NCBI GenBank assembly: GCA_013361095.1 | Contig: JAATWA010000001.1 | Location: forward strand, 1,054,001-1,118,000 | Origin: Pseudanabaena biceps | GTDB lineage: Bacteria; Cyanobacteriota; Cyanobacteriia; Pseudanabaenales; Pseudanabaenaceae | Direction: 5' to 3' | Length of the DNA stretch: 64,000 bases | Shown here: positions 44,806 through 53,994 of the stretch, in pieces | Position numbering within the stretch: position 1 is the first letter of the stretch | Layout: every line of letters begins with the position of its first letter | Translations under genes and position numbers: made by a program | Notes under the pieces: generated by a model | Databases searched by the model: none | What the model was told of the DNA's origin: nothing | What the model saw: only the letters and a program-made list of their open reading frames with translations

Positions 44806-45247
44806 ACTCTTCTTGCAGCTTTTCCAAGTCGGCTAGGTCTTGTAGTCGCCCAGAGGCCAATTTATTTTTTTTGAGGTTGTCGAGATTGATAAATTTAACT
44901 GGTACATCATTAAGGGTTACTTCGATTTTGGAATCATAGCAGGTTTGAAAATCAATACCATCAGGGTTTGTGATTAAATCAATACGGTTAGGGGGGTAGC
45001 CAAGTTGAATGATTTGATTAGGGGTTTGAAAGGCTTCGGATGTTAAGCCTAAGCTTTCAAATCCAAATTGAGTTAACGCTGTTACTAATTTTTGAGCATT
45101 TTCTTCGCTGATTTCGATCCAAATGTCGATATCTTTGGTGTAGCGGGGATGTCCATGAACTGCGACAGCGTAACCACCAATGACAAGATATTTAACTTGG
45201 TTGTCGTTTAATAATTGTATAAACTCTTTGAAATCTTGGTTGAGCAT
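44804..45247 (-). CDS. DUF6036-like nucleotidyltransferase, putative toxin
   Basis: 147 residues: FIQLLNDNQVKYLVIGGYAVAVHGHPRYTKDIDIWIE near 10-46 contains the GG and D-x-D nucleotidyltransferase motif. Then IIQLGYPPNRIDLITNPDGIDF and the terminal NLKKNKLASGRLQDLADLEKL follow, the pattern of AbiEii/DUF6036-like enzymes. Similar proteins act as toxins that modify tRNA, but that is only known for relatives. It overlaps a small upstream ORF by 56 bases. Its stop is at the edge of repeat R5. Confidence 0.82.
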   Translation of the reverse strand: MLNQDFKEFIQLLNDNQVKYLVIGGYAVAVHGHPRYTKDIDIWIEISEENAQKLVTALTQFGFESLGLTSEAFQTPNQIIQLGYPPNRIDLITNPDGIDFQTCYDSKIEVTLNDVPVKFINLDNLKKNKLASGRLQDLADLEKLQEE

Positions 45248-45380
45248 TGTATTTATATTGGTGATATTCTTGGCGGATTTGTTCGAGTGCTTCTAGTCGT
45301 TTTTGGGGTGTTTGTTGTTGCCAGTAGTGGAAGTCGCTGGTTTGTTGTTTCAGAGAGATTTTATTAATAACTTTTTCCAT
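45192..45380 (-). CDS. Small partner of the nucleotidyltransferase
   Basis: 62 residues, basic: QTSDFHYWQQQTPQKRLEALEQIRQEYHQYKYN, then AQPRFQRVYTIIKR. The same short protein pattern often precedes DUF6036-like nucleotidyltransferases, so it is probably the cognate antitoxin. Its last 56 bases overlap the partner in another frame, an unusually deep overlap. It begins directly after repeat R6. Confidence 0.75.
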   Translation of the reverse strand: MEKVINKISLKQQTSDFHYWQQQTPQKRLEALEQIRQEYHQYKYNAQPRFQRVYTIIKRQPS

Positions 45381-45385
45381 GTTTT

Positions 45386-45544
45386 TTATCCTATTTTAAT
45401 TGCCATGTATTCTTGTTCTGTTAGTTCAAATTCTGGATCGATTGCTTTTACTTCTTCATAGGTGAGTTGATAGAGTTTGCAAACTAAATTATTAATCGCC
45501 TTTTCTAATTCGCTCGTATCAGCATGGCGATCGCCTTTTTTAGC
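45386..45544 (-). repeat. R-M tail repeat R6 (inner type)
   Basis: The minus strand is open as ADTSELEKAINNLVCKLYQ, LTYEEVKAIDPEFELTEQEY and a stop after AIKIG-like residues. The stop of the next cassette (TAG at 45544-45546) abuts the repeat edge. Confidence 0.85.
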
Positions 45545-45882
45545 TACTTATTACTTATCTCAACGATCGCTTCTCCTTGTTTAATTTGCTCTAGTGCTGC
45601 TGATAAAGTTGCGGTAAGAAGTTGCCGTAAGTTGCGATTGGTGACATTGCCACAGGTGATCCATAAGATTTGAGGTGGTGTTCCTAGACGACATACTAGG
45701 TCTATAAAGTCACTGTCTTTTGTCATAATGATTGCATTCGTAAATCTTGCCGCTTCAAATATTTCGATATCTTTGGCATCTCGTAGTGAGATTTCTTTTA
45801 GCGACGTTGCTGTTATGTCAAAATTGCTGGATATCCAGTTAGCGAGTGTGGGTGGAAGTTGGGCATCAATCCAGATATTCAT
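45544..45882 (-). CDS. DUF5615 PIN-like putative toxin
   Basis: About 112 residues from the ATG at 45882, coupled to the DUF433 stop as ATGA. It begins MNIWIDAQLPPTLANWIS with the family's D-x-Q-LPP, then LRDAKDIEIFEAARF and AIIMTKDSDFIDLVCRLGTPPQILWITCGN with the acidic residues. This subtype differs from the copy at 41385, so the two pairs are not recent duplicates. Confidence 0.85.
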   Translation of the reverse strand: MNIWIDAQLPPTLANWISSNFDITATSLKEISLRDAKDIEIFEAARFTNAIIMTKDSDFIDLVCRLGTPPQILWITCGNVTNRNLRQLLTATLSAALEQIKQGEAIVEISNK

Positions 45883-46112
45883 GCGGTTAGTCTCGGGAAA
45901 TCTGTACGGCGTGCGGCAAAGACCAGACAAGCTTGAATGTCAGAAAGTTCTAGGTCAGGAAAATCTTCTAATATTTCAGTAATGCTGACGTTTTCGGCGA
46001 GCATTTCTAATATATCTGTGACGCGGATTCTCATTCCTCGAATGCAGGGACGACCGCCGCATTGTCCAGCAGTTTGGGTGATTCGAGTAAGTAGTGAGTT
46101 TGTAGTTTTCAT
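45879..46112 (-). CDS. DUF433 putative antitoxin
   Basis: 77 residues with the core RITQTAGQCGGRPCIRGMRIRVTDILEMLAENVSITEILEDFPDLELSDIQACLVFAA-type sequence of DUF433. It overlaps its DUF5615 partner by four bases. It starts about 40 bases after repeat R7. Confidence 0.87.
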   Translation of the reverse strand: MKTTNSLLTRITQTAGQCGGRPCIRGMRIRVTDILEMLAENVSITEILEDFPDLELSDIQACLVFAARRTDFPRLTA

Positions 46113-46151
46113 ATGTTTTTCTTTTTGTTTTTTAAGGTCATATCAAGAGTT

Positions 46152-46301
46152 TTACTCTATTTTAATTGCTGTGTATTCTTGTTCTGTTATTTCAAATTCT
46201 GGGTCAATGATTTTTACTTCGTCATAGGTGAGTTGATAGAGTTTGCAAACTAAATTATCGATCGCCTTTTCTAATTCGCTCGTATCAGCATGGCGATCGC
46301 T
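46152..46301 (-). repeat. R-M tail repeat R7 (inner type)
   Basis: The minus strand reads ADTSELEKAIDNLVCKLYQ, LTYDEVKIIDPEFEITEQEY and AIKIE with a stop. Its left edge sits on the stop codon of the RelE-like toxin (TAG 46300-46302), which runs into GCGATCGC. Confidence 0.85.
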
Positions 46302-46581
46302 AATAGACTTCATTATGAGTACCAATATCGAGTAAAACTATTACTTCTGTCTGTTCTTGAGAAATTTCTATAGTAAATAGAATTCTACAGTCATAGCCGC
46401 AAAAACAGGCTTTTAATCCTAATAGTTTCCCTTGCAGTGAATGGGTACTTAACTGTGCTGCAAAAATATCTTCTTTCATCAGTTGTAATATTTGAATCAG
46501 TTTTGATTCATGATGAGAATTGCGTTTGACAAATTTCCGAAATGCTCGTTTGAATTTTGGCGTTAAAACTAGTTCTCTCAT
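46300..46581 (-). CDS. RelE/YafQ-type toxin
   Basis: 93 residues: LVLTPKFKRAFRKFVKRNSHHESKLIQILQLMKED, then LSTHSLQGKLLGLKACFCGYDCRILFTIE and LLDIGTHNEVY. The order H-x-L-x-G-x-L-G, C-x-x-DCRILF and G-THDEVY is the YafQ/RelE toxin pattern, a ribosome-dependent mRNase. The antitoxin gene ends where this begins (shared base at 46581). Intact. Confidence 0.9.
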   Translation of the reverse strand: MRELVLTPKFKRAFRKFVKRNSHHESKLIQILQLMKEDIFAAQLSTHSLQGKLLGLKACFCGYDCRILFTIEISQEQTEVIVLLDIGTHNEVY

Positions 46582-46802
46582 TAGTCCTCTACCAAAGTTG
46601 CTTGTAGTTCAGAAATGATGTCTTCTATGGGTTGAGGTTTTAGCTCTCCACGATGAAAGGCAGAGATCGATTCTTTTGTATCTTGAGCAATTTCCTCACG
46701 GCGAGCTTCAATCATCTGGTTTTTAATGATTTCTAAAAGCATTTCTCTTTGTTCAATCGAAAGCTGATTAACTGTTAAAATTGCTTCTTCTAATGTAACC
46801 AT
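46581..46802 (-). CDS. Antitoxin of the RelE/YafQ-type pair
   Basis: 73 residues: MVTLEEAILTVNQLSIEQREMLLEIIKNQMIEARREEIAQD, then SISAFHRGELKPQPIEDIISEL. An N-terminal helical dimer region and an acidic toxin-binding tail are visible. The first cassette of the array in the direction of transcription, downstream of repeat R8. Confidence 0.85.
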   Translation of the reverse strand: MVTLEEAILTVNQLSIEQREMLLEIIKNQMIEARREEIAQDTKESISAFHRGELKPQPIEDIISELQATLVED

Positions 46803-46891
46803 TTTAGATCTCTTAATAAGTTTAAATGTCTTGATTATAGCGAAATCTCAAGAATTTCATTCCAATTCACATCATTAACATATTTTCCTTA

Positions 46892-47006
46892 TCACCTCTC
46901 TCCTTCCACTATTTTAATCTCTTCTTCTGTCAACCCATAAAGTTGATAAACTAAATCGTCGATCGCCTTTTCTGATTCGCTCGTATCAGCATGGCGATCG
47001 CCTTTT
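46892..47006 (-). repeat. R-M tail repeat R8 (outer type)
   Basis: The minus strand reads ADTSESEKAIDDLVYQLYG, LTEEEIKIVEGER and a stop. This is the standard C-terminal end of Eco57I-like type IIG methyltransferases. It differs from R2-R7 (LTYEEV...) and resembles the decayed R1. It bounds the right of the array. Confidence 0.85.
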
Positions 47007-47048
47007 TTAAAACATTACTAAGCAATGATAAAATGTCTGAAAAACAAA

Positions 47049-47678
47049 CTAAACAAACAACTTTAATTGCCTTTCCTGTTTTAATCGCCAATGTTCTGTA
47101 CCTACAGGCTCGGCAATATCTTCTAAGACATTAAGAATAGTTTGTTCTTCGGGCGTAATGCCATTTTTGAGCAAGGGTAGAATATGCAGCACAATTTGAT
47201 CGAAGCTAGATATTTTCTTTTTTAAATCTTGACGGCGCAGATAAGAATACAAGTAATATTTGACTCTCAAATTCAGATCAACATGACTTTTGAATTTTTG
47301 ATCTTTGCGAATGGTGAATAGTTCTGTTTTCTCGTCATAGTCAAATGTATCTAGCAAAAATGGCGTGAGATCAGAGTATTCTTTTTTCAAAAGATCTAAA
47401 AAGCCTAGTTCTAAGCCTTTGATAATTAATTCATCGTTGATTTGCTCTAGGGTTGCGCCATTATTTTTGGCAATAATTCCTTCACAGGTTTGAATAATAA
47501 TATCCCCTGTATTCATGCCTAGGGCAGCTTTCATTATGTATTTGGGTTTGCGAACCTTCCTGAAATTGATGATTAACTGTCCTGATAGAACAGTAAAGGG
47601 ATTTTGACGTTTTTTGAAGCTAGTTTGTCCATTACCTTGTTTGACTTCGCCAGCATATTTCAATTTGCACTTATCCAT
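47049..47678 (-). pseudogene. DNA methyltransferase, C-terminal remnant
   Basis: 209 residues that look like the last third of a site-specific DNA methyltransferase: KNPFTVLSGQLIINFRKVRKPKYIM, TCEGIIAKNNGATLEQINDELIIKGLELG, YYLYSYLRRQ, TPEEQTILNVLEDIAEPV and the ending HWRLKQERQLKLF. The SAM-binding FxGxG and catalytic DPPY/NPPY motifs are missing; they would lie upstream, where no open frame continues. So this is a fragment, although it could still be expressed. It lies among other broken restriction genes. Confidence 0.7.
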
Positions 47679-47839
47679 ACTTTCAATAATTAAACGATAA
47701 ATTTACTGATTTTAAAGAATTAGAGTATATTTTAAGTAGTGATTAGTATATTCTCTCTGTGATAGACAAGATATTCTTGATTAATTTTATGTATCTTTGG
47801 ATATTCAGCCTGTCTATCTCTTATATCTTCTAATATTTT

Positions 47840-48553
47840 TTACAATGGCAGACTAAATCTTTTATATTCTGGTGTGACAACAACTTTAAGAGAATCACTA
47901 AAACCTATAAATCCTTGATCAAATAGATGATCATAAGTAACCGATAGACATACTCCATTAGAAGGATCTAATCTACAATCTATACGATGAGACCATGGAA
48001 TAATATGACTAGCTCTAAGCATATTTGATTCAGTAATAGCACTTATACAACATCTACTTGCAAAATTATTCATTACTTTTTTTCTGAAAAGAGATTGTTT
48101 TTGTCTTGAATTAATTTCTATCTTACGATTTTCAATGGAGTAATCATTAAATTCATTATCAGATAAATTAAAGCTTTCACTGAATGAACTTGCTTGGCTA
48201 TTTAGGAAACTAGGATTTCCATAAAAAATACTCACATCCTTAATAATATTGCAAGTTCTCAAAACTAGACTATGACCTGTTATGCTGCCTACCCACCTTA
48301 CTTTCCCTATTTTATCGTTAGACAAGTATTGATCTATAAATATATCTTTGATAAAAATGAAAGGTATTGCATAAAAATCTCCTTCTTCATTCTCATTGCC
48401 TGCAATTATCAGATAAAAACCATCTCCTAGCTCCCCAATATATCTTTTTAGTTTTTCAAAAGTAAAATCAAACCAATAATTTACTTTTGGATCGGCTTTG
48501 CGAACATAGCTATTTTTTTCGATTAATTTACGATTCTTTAAAATTAAGTTCAT
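47840..48553 (-). CDS. HNH endonuclease
   Basis: 237 residues. The C-terminal 90 residues are an HNH domain: RCCISAITESNMLRASHIIPWSHR, then DPSNGVCLSVTYDHLFDQGFIGF, with the His-Ile-Ile-Pro core, Asn and His ligands. The N-terminal 150 residues (WFDFTFEKLKRYIGELGDGFYLIIAGNEN...) are not a domain I can name and may recognise DNA. Such proteins occur as type IV-like or type II restriction nucleases. The gene is strongly AT-rich compared with the core genome. It appears intact. Confidence 0.82.
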   Translation of the reverse strand: MNLILKNRKLIEKNSYVRKADPKVNYWFDFTFEKLKRYIGELGDGFYLIIAGNENEEGDFYAIPFIFIKDIFIDQYLSNDKIGKVRWVGSITGHSLVLRTCNIIKDVSIFYGNPSFLNSQASSFSESFNLSDNEFNDYSIENRKIEINSRQKQSLFRKKVMNNFASRCCISAITESNMLRASHIIPWSHRIDCRLDPSNGVCLSVTYDHLFDQGFIGFSDSLKVVVTPEYKRFSLPL

Positions 48554-48609
48554 AACGAATATTTAATAAAGAACATGATTTTTACAAACTGGGATTTTAA
48601 AATCAACTT

Positions 48610-48984
48610 CTATTCATCTTGCCTCAATAAAATAAATTCTTTCCCATTGCAGAGGCTAAAAAATTTAGTCCTCAGATCTGGATGAATCGCATAGCTAAAA
48701 ATCTGTTCAAGATTATCTCCCGATGTCATCGTTTCTGTGGGAGCTTTTGCATCTAAAACCCAAGCATAACTATCTTCAATTTTGAAGAGATAATCAGGAA
48801 CCAAATTAACAGGACATTTTTTAGAACCAATTTTCAAAATAAGGATGCTGAAGTGTTTTACTGCGGACAACCTGTGTGTTTTTGTAACCAAGCCTATGAA
48901 TAATAGGCAAAATCAAGACTTCCCTCACGCTATCTTCCTTGAAGTCAGGTGAGTATAATTGTTGAAAATCAAAGTCTTGAAGCA
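48610..48984 (-). pseudogene. Restriction endonuclease N-terminal fragment (HSDR_N-like), frameshifted
   Basis: From the ATG at 48984 the frame reads MLQDFDFQQLYSPDFKEDSV, REVLILPIIHRLGYKNTQVV and RSKTLQHPYFE, then breaks near 48840. The reading continues in another frame as IGSKKCPVNLVPDYLFKIED, then AWVLDAKAPTE and IHPDLRTKFFSLCNGKEFIL to a stop at 48610. Joined, this is the start of a type I-like restriction subunit with the D-x(n)-DAK nuclease pattern (PDYL...VLDAKAP). Both the frameshift and the lost C-terminus mark it as a remnant. Confidence 0.78.
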
Positions 48985-49026
48985 TTTTGCTGGTTAGTCA
49001 AACACAATTATTATTTTGGCTTGATT

Positions 49027-49368
49027 TTAGCAAATATCGTTTGGCATCTCCACACTACCCGTCTTAGTCGGCTTCTTTGTCTCAAAAATCACCCCAGCCG
49101 TACTTTTCACATCCTTGTCATTGTGGATTACCAGATCACTATTCTCTTTGACATTAATAAAATACTTATCCTCGTAATAAGTCTTCGTCAAAAAATTCGT
49201 AAGCAGCCCCTTGTTAAACTCCTCTGATTTTGACTCATCACTGAGATCCACCAACTTAATCAAGTTAGCCTTAAACATCTCAACCCGATCGCGATCTGGC
49301 TTCACCCTCACATAAGCCCGATTGACACTATTTAAAGCTTGCTGCAAATCTAACTGATCATTGATCAT
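49027..49368 (-). pseudogene. Type IIG restriction-methyltransferase, N-terminal remnant
   Basis: 113 residues: LQQALNSVNRAYVRVKPDRDRVEMFKANLIKLVDL, SEEFNKGLLTNFLTKTYYED and INVKENSDLVIHNDK, then GVIFETKKP. This is the conserved N-terminus of Eco57I-like fused restriction-methyltransferases, including the D...E-x-K nuclease motif (Asp in SDLVIH, ETK). The remaining 900 or so residues are gone and the end SVEMPNDIC is off-pattern. The matching C-terminal tail of this family is what the R1-R8 repeats encode. Confidence 0.8.
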
Positions 49369-49441
49369 GGTTGACTCCTTACGTCACCCTCTATAATATT
49401 GCTAACCCAAAATTAACTAAAATAACCCTAAACCACAAATA

Positions 49442-51085
49442 ATGCGCGTCTTACTAGTTTATCCGTTATTTCCCAAAAGCTTTTGGTCGTTTGAGAAAAC
49501 ACTAGAATTAGTTGGTTATAAGGCTCAGCTCCCACCTCTGGGCATGGTTACGGTTGCCGCGATCTTGCCGCAGACGTGGGAATTTAAGTTAGTCGATCGC
49601 AATGTCCGTGATATCACCGAAGCCGAATGGGAATGGGCGGAAGTAGTGATCCTCTCAGCGATGATCGTCCAAAAGGAAGATTTCTTAGCGCAAATCCAAG
49701 AAGCCAAGAAACGCGGCAAACTAGTTGCAGTTGGAGGGCCATACCCCACGGCTCTACCTGAAGAAGCGAAGGTTTCAGGAGCAGACTTCTTAATTCTGGA
49801 TGAAGGCGAAATTACACTGCCGATGTTTGTGGAAGCCATCGAAAGAGGCGATCGCAGTGGCATTCTGCGATCCAATGGCGAAAAACCTGCGGTTACGGAT
49901 ACACCCATCCCCCGCTTTGATCTATTAGAAATGAACCGTTATGCCGAAATGTCGGTACAGTTTTCTCGCGGTTGCCCCTTCCAGTGCGAATTTTGCGACA
50001 TCATCGTTCTCTATGGACGTAAGCCCCGCACCAAAACACCTGCTCAGATTCTTGCCGAGTTGCAATGCCTTTACGATCTCGGTTGGAGACGTAGTATTTT
50101 CATGGTCGATGACAACTTCATCGGCAACAAGCGCAATGTGAAGGTGATGTTGCAAGAACTAAAGCCTTGGATGAAGGAGCGTAATTATCCTTTCTCCTTT
50201 GCTACCGAAGCCTCAGTCGATCTTGCCCAAGATCCCGAAATGATGCAAATGATGGTGGAATGCAACTTCGGCTCCGTCTTCCTCGGCATCGAAACCCCTG
50301 ACACCGATAGTTTAGCGCTCACCAAAAAGTTTCAAAACAACCGCGATCCGCTTTCCGATTCAGTGATTAATATTGCTAAGGCAGGGATTCGGGTCATGGC
50401 TGGGTTCATCATCGGCTTTGATGGTGAAAAGAAAGGAGCAGGCGATCGCATTGTCCAATTTGTCGAACAAACAGCCGTCCCCACCGCCCTATTCAGTATG
50501 CTGCAAGCCCTACCTGATACGGGGCTATGGCATCGCCTGAATAAAGAAGGACGCATGATTAAGCAAAACAGCAATGGTCATCAAGCCACCTTGATGAACT
50601 TCATGCCCACCCGTCCGCTAGAAGATATTGCCACTGAGTATGTTCATGCCTTCTGGACTCTTTACGATCCATTAGTCTTTCTCAATCGCACCTACCGCCA
50701 CTTCGTAATTCTCGGCGAGTCGCAATATAAGCGGATTAAGCGCGAGAAAACCGACGCTAAAAAGAGAACTGATTGGACTGCAATTAAAGCTCTCCTAATC
50801 CTCTGCTGGCGACAAGGTTTTGTTCGCAAAACCCGTTTCCAATTTTGGATTAATTTGTTTGACTTAATGAAGCGTTATCCCAATGTTGTCACCAGCTATC
50901 TATCTGTCTGCGCTCAAGGCGAGCATTTCCTAGAATATCGCTCCATTGTCCGCGAACAAATAGAAGCGCAGTTGGCAGATTATCTCGCCAATCCGCCTAT
51001 CCTTCAACCCAAGATTCAGGTTGTAGAAAGCAAGCCAGATTTGCAAGAAGTTAATGGCGATCGCGCTCTTGATCTAGCAAGCTAA
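49442..51085 (+). CDS. B12-binding radical SAM protein (DUF4070 type)
   Basis: 547 residues. An N-terminal cobalamin-binding fold (1-140, MRVLLVYPLFPKSFWSFEKT, VAVGGPYPTALPEEA) precedes the radical SAM core with SRGCPFQCEFCDI (Cys178, 182, 185). GIETPDTDSLALTKKFQNN, AGFIIGFDGEK and a C-terminal extension as in DUF4070 proteins follow. It binds a 4Fe-4S cluster and SAM; the substrate is unknown, with methylation or C-C chemistry on a lipid or tetrapyrrole being possible. The stop is in the stem of the next hairpin. It has normal HIP1 content, so it marks the return to core genome after the TA island. Confidence 0.85.
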   Translation: MRVLLVYPLFPKSFWSFEKTLELVGYKAQLPPLGMVTVAAILPQTWEFKLVDRNVRDITEAEWEWAEVVILSAMIVQKEDFLAQIQEAKKRGKLVAVGGPYPTALPEEAKVSGADFLILDEGEITLPMFVEAIERGDRSGILRSNGEKPAVTDTPIPRFDLLEMNRYAEMSVQFSRGCPFQCEFCDIIVLYGRKPRTKTPAQILAELQCLYDLGWRRSIFMVDDNFIGNKRNVKVMLQELKPWMKERNYPFSFATEASVDLAQDPEMMQMMVECNFGSVFLGIETPDTDSLALTKKFQNNRDPLSDSVINIAKAGIRVMAGFIIGFDGEKKGAGDRIVQFVEQTAVPTALFSMLQALPDTGLWHRLNKEGRMIKQNSNGHQATLMNFMPTRPLEDIATEYVHAFWTLYDPLVFLNRTYRHFVILGESQYKRIKREKTDAKKRTDWTAIKALLILCWRQGFVRKTRFQFWINLFDLMKRYPNVVTSYLSVCAQGEHFLEYRSIVREQIEAQLADYLANPPILQPKIQVVESKPDLQEVNGDRALDLAS

Positions 51086-51135
51086 AAGACAAAAAAAAGG
51101 TGGTGCAATGCACCACCTTTTTTTTGTCTTTTAGC
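51081..51135 (+). terminator. Palindrome containing the radical SAM stop codon
   Basis: Perfect 26-base arms GCTAAAAGACAAAAAAAAGG around AAT, with TGGTGC/GCACCA at the tip. The TAA at 51083-51085 is in the left arm. A GCGCAAAGCGC mini-hairpin follows. Confidence 0.85.
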
Positions 51136-51150
51136 GCAAAGCGCTTAAAC

Positions 51151-51678
51151 CTAAAGCAAACAATTATAAGTAAGCTGCACTAACCCCGTGTCAAAAGTTT
51201 GGCTATCTGCCAACTTTAAGTTCAAAGTGGGCAAAGGTGCAGAAAAGAGCGCCAGCCCTTCACCCAAAACAATCGGATGAATTGACAAAATCAACTTATC
51301 GATTAACTTATTTTCTAAACAAGTCTTAGCGATCTCCGCTCCACCCACTAGCCAAATATCCTTACCACTTTGTAACTTTAAATCTTTAACAAAGCTGACT
51401 AGATCGCCAGAAATAAAAGTCACATTTTCATCGCGATCGCATTTACGATCGCATTTAATAGTCTGCGAAAATACAAAACCCAACTTCTCAGGATAAGGAT
51501 AATCGCCCCATGATTGGATCTGCTCATAGGTCTTGCGCCCCATTATCAAGCGATCGCAAGTCGAATAAAAATCCTCATAGCCATAGTCTTGATCTGTAAA
51601 TAACCAGTCTACTGCCCCAGAGCTACGAGCAACATAACCATCCAAGCTAGTTGCAATATATAAAATTAGTTGACTCAT
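51151..51678 (-). CDS. Dihydrofolate reductase-family protein (RibD C-terminal type)
   Basis: 175 residues from the ATG at 51678 (MSQLILYIATSLDGYVA), chosen because family members start there; an earlier in-frame ATG at 51774 would add an unusual tail. It has DWLF, DRLIMGRKTYEQI near 45, GKDIWLVGGAEIAKTCLE near 113 and LILSIHPIVLGEGLALF. This is the NADPH-binding DHFR-like fold of the YyaP/RibD group, not classical FolA. The substrate is unknown. Confidence 0.83.
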   Translation of the reverse strand: MSQLILYIATSLDGYVARSSGAVDWLFTDQDYGYEDFYSTCDRLIMGRKTYEQIQSWGDYPYPEKLGFVFSQTIKCDRKCDRDENVTFISGDLVSFVKDLKLQSGKDIWLVGGAEIAKTCLENKLIDKLILSIHPIVLGEGLALFSAPLPTLNLKLADSQTFDTGLVQLTYNCLL

Positions 51679-51794
51679 ATTCAGAAAATCTAATTGTTTT
51701 CGGGAAACCAGCGATCTCTTGATCGCCATTAAATGATATTTTGAGACACAGTTATCTTTAATATGCGATCGCAAAAAAAGTTAGACTTATATAG

Positions 51795-53318
<1,524 letters not shown>

Positions 53319-53321
53319 ATC

Positions 53322-53726
53322 ATGACCCTAACTGTAAAAGTCATTGCCCCAGATCAAACGATTTTGGATACTGTCGCAGAGGAAGTGATCTTGCCTAGTT
53401 CTACAGGGCAACTTGGTATTTTGACCGATCACGCTCCTCTAATTTCAGCACTCGAAACAGGCGTATTGCGTTTTCGTAAAGATAAGGCTTGGGCTGCGAT
53501 CGCTTTAACAGGTGGTTTTGCCGAAGTCGAAGAAAACGAAATCACTGTTCTGGTTCGTAGTGGTGAATTGGGCAGCACGATCAATCCTGAAGAGGCTCGC
53601 AAAAAGCTGGAACAAGCTGAGCAAACTTTGGCTGGTATTAAGGCTGAAGACAAGCAAGGCAAAATTCAAGCTGAGCAAGCCTTGCGGATGGCTCGCGCCA
53701 GAGTGCAAGCTACAACTGCTATTTAG
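53322..53726 (+). CDS. atpC: ATP synthase F1 subunit epsilon
   Basis: 134 residues. MTLTVKVIAPDQTILDTVAEEVILPSSTGQLGILTDHAPLISALETGV is the beta-sandwich domain, and the C-terminal helical hairpin (INPEEARKKLEQAEQTL...) can inhibit ATP hydrolysis. It links the gamma shaft to the c-ring and damps wasteful hydrolysis in the dark. It is called atpE in plastid-style naming. Two hairpins follow immediately, ending the operon. Confidence 0.96.
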   Translation: MTLTVKVIAPDQTILDTVAEEVILPSSTGQLGILTDHAPLISALETGVLRFRKDKAWAAIALTGGFAEVEENEITVLVRSGELGSTINPEEARKKLEQAEQTLAGIKAEDKQGKIQAEQALRMARARVQATTAI

Positions 53727-53801
53727 ATAAAAATTTTGCAAAGCAAAATTTTTATTAACAACAAAGAAGCGATCGCCATAGGCGATCGCTTCTTTGTTGT
53801 T
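53727..53801 (+). terminator. Double hairpin ending the atpD-atpC operon
   Basis: First ATAAAAATTTTGC-AAA-GCAAAATTTTTAT (53727-53755), starting at the stop codon, then a perfect palindrome AACAACAAAGAAGCGATCGCC and complement (53757-53801) ending in a T-rich stretch. The second stem includes two HIP1 octamers. Confidence 0.88.
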
Positions 53802-53941
53802 TGTTTGAGATTCCCAGAATCAAAGAAAAGAAATATCAGGGGTGAAACTGAAGCAAAAGGATTTGGACAGGAAGAATGAGATCATCTAGTTTTGGATAGG
53901 TTCACACGCTGAATATGACAATATTCTGAGAAGGAAATAAT

Positions 53942-53994
53942 ATTCAATAGTGAGAGGCGGCACTTCGCGCCGCCTCTCATAGTTTTTATTCAAT
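53942..53994 (-). terminator. Palindrome overlapping the SigF-like gene end
   Basis: Arms ATTCAAT...GTGAGAGGCGGC and complement with an offset of a few bases. The ATTCAAT at one end covers the last codons and stop of the sigma gene (53986-53988). Core GCGGC-ACTTC-GCGCCGC. Confidence 0.75.

Noticed and set aside
41272..47006. Integron cassette array
   Set aside because: There is no integrase gene and no attC-like folding site; the spacer is a coding tail, which points to homologous recombination.
53505..53741. Overlapping antisense frames within atpC
   Set aside because: Shadows of a highly conserved gene.
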